Source: Sipunculus nudus
Taxonomy: Eukaryota > Annelida > Sipuncula > Golfingiida > Sipunculidae
DNA length: 64,000 bases
Assembly (NCBI GenBank): GCA_026874595.1
Contig: CM049314.1
Coordinates: forward strand, 71,004,300 to 71,068,299
Direction: 5' to 3'
Shown: piece after piece, positions 60,964 through 64,000 of the stretch
Numbering within the stretch: position 1 is the first letter of the stretch
How the letters are laid out: each line of letters opens with the position of its first letter
Program-made: the position numbers and the translations under genes
The notes under the pieces: generated by a model
Database searches by the model: none
The model's input: the letters and a program-made list of their open reading frames with translations, nothing else
Told to the model about the DNA's origin: nothing

Positions 60964-61508
60964 CCTTATTGTACTGCCTAAACTCAGATTTAGTAAGTGC
61001 CACGTACCAGTAATTAATGCATTTAATTTGCTGTGGTTTTATGCTCTATGTATGTCGACTGAGGATTGTGTTCGTCTACAGGGTCTATTCACAACTTTTT
61101 AATACCTCCCTATGCTAAGCATACAGATAAGAAGTGTCTCAGGTTACCATGATGGAAAAAAATCATTGATATTTACTGAAATGTACCCCAGATTTTCTCG
61201 GTAAGGAGAAAACTATTGTTTTCTCAATCTTGAAACTATTTCACTGAAATTCCTTGACCACAAAAATGTATATTTTGACACAAAATTTTTCATTATAGCT
61301 GTAACAGAAGCAAGCATATGAGGTTTGGAGTATTTTCGACGGCCATTTTGAATAATTTGCATATATTTCACATACTAAGGGAGATCTAACTTGTGTCTTT
61401 TGATAAATTTATTCCTATGACCCTAAGACACTTCTATGCCAAAGGGGACCTTTGCATCATGACTTGAAGTCAACAGCCTATTTTATGCACTTAACCCACC
61501 CACTAAGA

Positions 61509-62118
61509 GGCGGACAAACAATCACGCATGCTGCATGACAATACAGAGTGGATGCTCAAGACTGATTGTTTTAAATCAATTACTGATTTATGGGGCCTGC
61601 CAACAGTAGACTTATTTGCTTCTTCCCTTAATAAACAGTGTGACCCTTATATTTCATGGAAACCAGACCCTAAGGCCTTAGCAATAGATGCTTTCACAGT
61701 CACATGGAATGAAGGCTTACTGTATGCTTTTCCGCCCTTTAGCATGCTGAGCAGAGTGCTGGAGAAAGTGAAGTCAGACAAAGCGGAGATTATACTTGTC
61801 GCACCAATTTGGACAACACAGCCATGGTTTGTGCAATTAATCAGAGATATGATCGCTTGCCCTCGCCTGTTACCAACAACTAAGGAAATATTAATGTTAC
61901 CCCACAACCATCATGCAGTACATCCACTCACACACATGAGACTGACGGTCTGGCGCCTGTCAGGAAAAACTTACAAAAACATGGCATTTCACCAAAAACT
62001 ACTGAAATCATTATGTCCTCATGGAGAGAGGGGACAAAGAGACAGTATGATTCATATATCAGGAAATGGACTAAGTTTTGTGTCGAAAGGGGCGAAAGTA
62101 CACATGCACCACCTCTAG
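61509..62118 (+). pseudogene. DIRS RNase H end and methyltransferase-like region
   Basis: Continues the DIRS polyprotein after the insertion: ADKQSRMLHDNTEWML, then PTVDLFASSLNKQ, ISWKPDPKALAIDAF and LLYAFPPFSML, IILVAPIWTTQPWF. This block corresponds to the segment of DIRS elements described as a Dam-like methyltransferase domain (DLFA...FPPF). The frame runs to 62118 and overlaps the recombinase frame from about 61990. Confidence 0.85.
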
Positions 62119-62928
62119 GTGTTGTTTTGGATTTTTTCACTGATCTTTACAATCAAGGACTAAGTCACAGTGCTATAAACACTGCAAGATCAGCATTATC
62201 CACATTCATAACAATGGATGGGGGGGGGGGGGGCGTTAGGGTCCCATCCTGTTGTTACTAGATTTTTAAAGGGTGTTTTTCAGTTAAGACCTAGCCTGCC
62301 TAAAAACACTACAGTTTGGGACACAAGTATTGTGCTGAGGCGTCTTTCTACTGTAACAGACCCTTGCTCACTTAAAGAACTCTCTCATAAAGTCAGTACA
62401 TTACTGGCCCTAGTGACTGGACAGCGGGTTCAAACTCTGTGTAGCCTAGATGTACATGATATAAGAATGTCAGGGGAAGCTTGTTTTGTTAAAGTGGGAT
62501 CCTTGATTAAAACCTCAAGTGCAGGAAGGCACCAGCGTGACCTGCACCTTCCTGTTTACCCAGATAACAAAAGCCTGTGCCCAGTCTCTAACTTAAAAAT
62601 GTATCTGGACAGGACTGATAGTGTAAGAGGATCAGTCACTAAGCTTTTCATCTCTTGCATTAAACCTCATGCTCCTATATCCACCAGTACTATGGCCAGA
62701 TGGATCATAACTACTCTGCAGGAAGCAGGAATAGATTTAGGCATTTTCTCGGCTCACAGCTGTAGATCAGCAGCTGTTAGCAAAGCAAAACTTTGTTCAG
62801 TGCCAGTGGATACAATTCTGAATACAGCAGGTTGGACTAACAACAAAACGTTTGCTGAATTCTATAATAGACCCATTTGTGATACTCGTGTATTTGCTAG
62901 CACTATACTTGATGAGGTGTCATCATGA
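61990..62928 (+). pseudogene. DIRS tyrosine recombinase, frame broken by poly-G
   Basis: N-terminal core-binding part in 62013-62220 (SSWREGTKRQYDSYIRKWTK, SAINTARSALSTF). A 14-G run at 62220-62233 shifts the frame at the MDGG site; the catalytic part continues to TGA at 62926-62928. Catalytic residues visible: Arg in VTGQRVQTL, His-x-x-Arg in FSAHSCRSAAVSK, and Tyr in FAEFYNRP. Such recombinases insert the circular DNA copy without target duplication. Apart from the G run the frame is open, which suggests recent activity. Confidence 0.92.
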
Positions 62929-63002
62929 TGTTGTTATTCTATTGAATAAATTATTGTATGATTTGTATATATTAGTTAATTGTTTGTGGACATGCTTTGA
63001 AT

Positions 63003-63131
63003 ATCTCGCGTGACCCTGTAGTACGAAAAGCTATGTTGAGGTAGAATTCAACAATTAAATGAGACTTACCTGAAAGTTGAAATTTGATGGGAATTCTACT
63101 GAAACATAGCTGAGTACGAAAGGGTCACGTG
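63003..63131. repeat. DIRS internal complementary region
   Basis: 63003-63048 is the complement of the left end; 63045-63131 is the complement of the right end (63222-63306). With the right end it forms a hairpin with arms of about 85 bp and a loop of about 90 bp. This is thought to template the joining of the ends during replication. Confidence 0.88.
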
Positions 63132-63196
63132 CCCTCCCTCAGGGCCCTCCCTTGTAAGATTGTCCACTGCACAATTAATACTTCTTTAAATATTGA

Positions 63197-63306
63197 CCTC
63201 CGCGAGATCTCGGCGCAATCTCACGTGACCCTTTCACTCAGCTATGTTTCAGTAGAATTCCCATCAAATTTCAACTTACAGGTAAGTCTCATTTAATTGT
63301 TGAATT
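63197..63306 (+). repeat. DIRS right inverted terminal repeat
   Basis: Contains GACCTCCGCGAGATCTCGGC and ends ...TTTAATTGTTGAATT at 63306. Confidence 0.85.
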
Positions 63307-64000
63307 ATTAACCATCCACATCCATCATGCCCCCCCCCCCAAAAAAAAAATTACATTATTTGGCCTTATTACTGAAACAAATGGCTACCCTGGCTTTATT
63401 GTGTAGAACTGAAGTTGCCTTGGTAACCTGATAATTTACGGCTGCACCCTAATTGAGCTTTCCCTATAAAACCCGTCTGAATCTTGCCTTCCACATCCCT
63501 ATATATTGCTGAATCAACAAAGTTGCGACTTCGGAAATGTTTCCTTTTGTACCTTAATTGGTGGTGATTTGATGGAACTGAAAAGTGTGTTAGCAAAAAA
63601 TAGTCTTAATGGGTACCCACTATTTTCCAACAAGAGGCTTCATGGCTGTAGTGTTTCCACGCGCTGGTTACCTCAGGACCAAGAGAAGGTCCTTGAATCA
63701 TGTACTGATCTAGGCCACTTTGCAACATTGTAAGTGAACTTCAGTTCATCAACACATATGACTTGCACATCTAAACATAACTATTTACAATTAAACATGA
63801 CACCTTTATTTAGACAACCTTACAATTGATATTGATATTACAATAAAACATTCAACCTTAATTTATTCACAGGGTGTTGTGTGATAGTAAAGTACATATC
63901 ACATGTTACAAGAGACATAATATGATTATATACAGAATCATGTTATAAGTTTTATACTTAATCATTTAACCCATATATTAAATTAATATGTTAAGATAAT
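63307..64000. other. Flank right of the DIRS, no gene seen
   Basis: Has an 11-C plus 10-A run at 63330-63350 and a 75-codon frame at 63506-63733 without motif. AT-rich to the end. Confidence 0.45.

Larger units (their letters stand above)
56693..61505. mobile_element. DNA element with about 1.1-kb inverted repeats
   Basis: Left end TAGTAGGTGGGTTAAGTG, right end CACTTAACCCACCCACTA. The arms (about 56693-57770 and 60305-61505) are inverted copies with indels, interior about 2.5 kb. AGA is duplicated at both sides (56690-56692, 61506-61508). Removing the element plus one AGA restores the DIRS reading V-D-N-T-E-A-D-K, so the termini are well fixed. No transposase is recognised. 3-bp duplications occur in Harbinger, CACTA and Academ groups; the ends do not match the ones I know, so the superfamily is open. 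Confidence 0.9.
53575..63306 (+). mobile_element. DIRS-type retrotransposon, nested insertion inside
   Basis: Protein order Gag, RT/RNase H, methyltransferase-like, tyrosine recombinase; no LTR, no integrase. Ends are inverted repeats: 53575-53650 is complementary to about 63197-63270. An internal complementary region (63003-63131) is the complement of the left end joined to the complement of the right end, as known for DIRS1. Both outer ends and the joint of the internal region carry AATT (53575-53578, 63303-63306, 63045-63048), consistent with recombinase-made insertion without target duplication. Without the nested 4813-bp element (and its 3-bp duplication) the DIRS is about 4916 bp, a normal size. 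Confidence 0.92.

Noticed and set aside
56693-61505. CACTA superfamily for the long-TIR element
   Set aside because: The 3-bp duplication fits, but the ends read TAGT...ACTA, not CACTA...TAGTG.
1-64000. tRNA or rRNA genes
   Set aside because: No A/B-box cloverleaf or rRNA-like conserved blocks were found by eye; a covariance search would be needed to exclude degenerate copies.

Overview
This window looks like repeat-rich, intergenic DNA from an animal genome, most likely a marine invertebrate (a mollusc or similar lophotrochozoan is my guess from the transposon mix, not something the sequence proves). It is AT-rich, has intron-like splice signals, many microsatellites and no operon or ribosome-binding-site structure. 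No intact conventional host gene can be supported. Almost everything recognisable is a transposable element, mostly broken and partly nested.

Layout. (1) 1-2.3 kb: AT-rich DNA with two dispersed repeats. (2) 2.4-11.5 kb: one complete but dead Ty3/gypsy LTR retrotransposon: two LTRs, a tRNA-Leu-type primer site, a leader with repeated hairpins, Gag with a zinc knuckle, protease, reverse transcriptase (RT), RNase H, integrase, and a third ORF with a Cys/His cluster and a 13-residue repeat. A Harbinger-like non-autonomous element sits just before its 3' LTR. Three catalytic aspartates read as asparagine. (3) 15.7-34.5 kb: remnants of a second gypsy integrase, then a composite module of about 6.8 kb repeated in tandem (16.2-21.6 and 22.9-28.4 kb) with partial copies at 21.6-22.8 and 30.5-34.5 kb. 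Each full module carries the gypsy 3' end, a coiled-coil ORF, several short exon-like segments bounded by AG and GT, and a Penelope-like element (RT and GIY-YIG fragments). (4) 34.9-38.2 kb: two LINE fragments in opposite orientation. (5) 38.7-41 kb: a small hairpin MITE family. (6) 41.3-45.0 kb: several coding-looking minus-strand segments, one resembling the start of a SWIM-type protein, which may be one decayed gene. (7) 46.6-53.5 kb: gypsy integrase scraps, minisatellites and repeat pairs. (8) 53.575-63.306 kb: a nearly complete DIRS-type tyrosine-recombinase retrotransposon (Gag, RT/RNase H, methyltransferase-like region, tyrosine recombinase, inverted terminal repeats and internal complementary region), split inside its RNase H by a 4.8-kb DNA element with about 1.1-kb inverted repeats and a 3-bp target duplication.

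Most notable: the precise nesting at 56.7-61.5 kb; the tandem module with conserved exon-like segments of unknown function; the triple Asp-to-Asn pattern in the gypsy element; and thirteen poly(G/C) tracts, two of which break DIRS reading frames at natural glycine codons. All identifications come from reading motifs by eye; no database search was possible.
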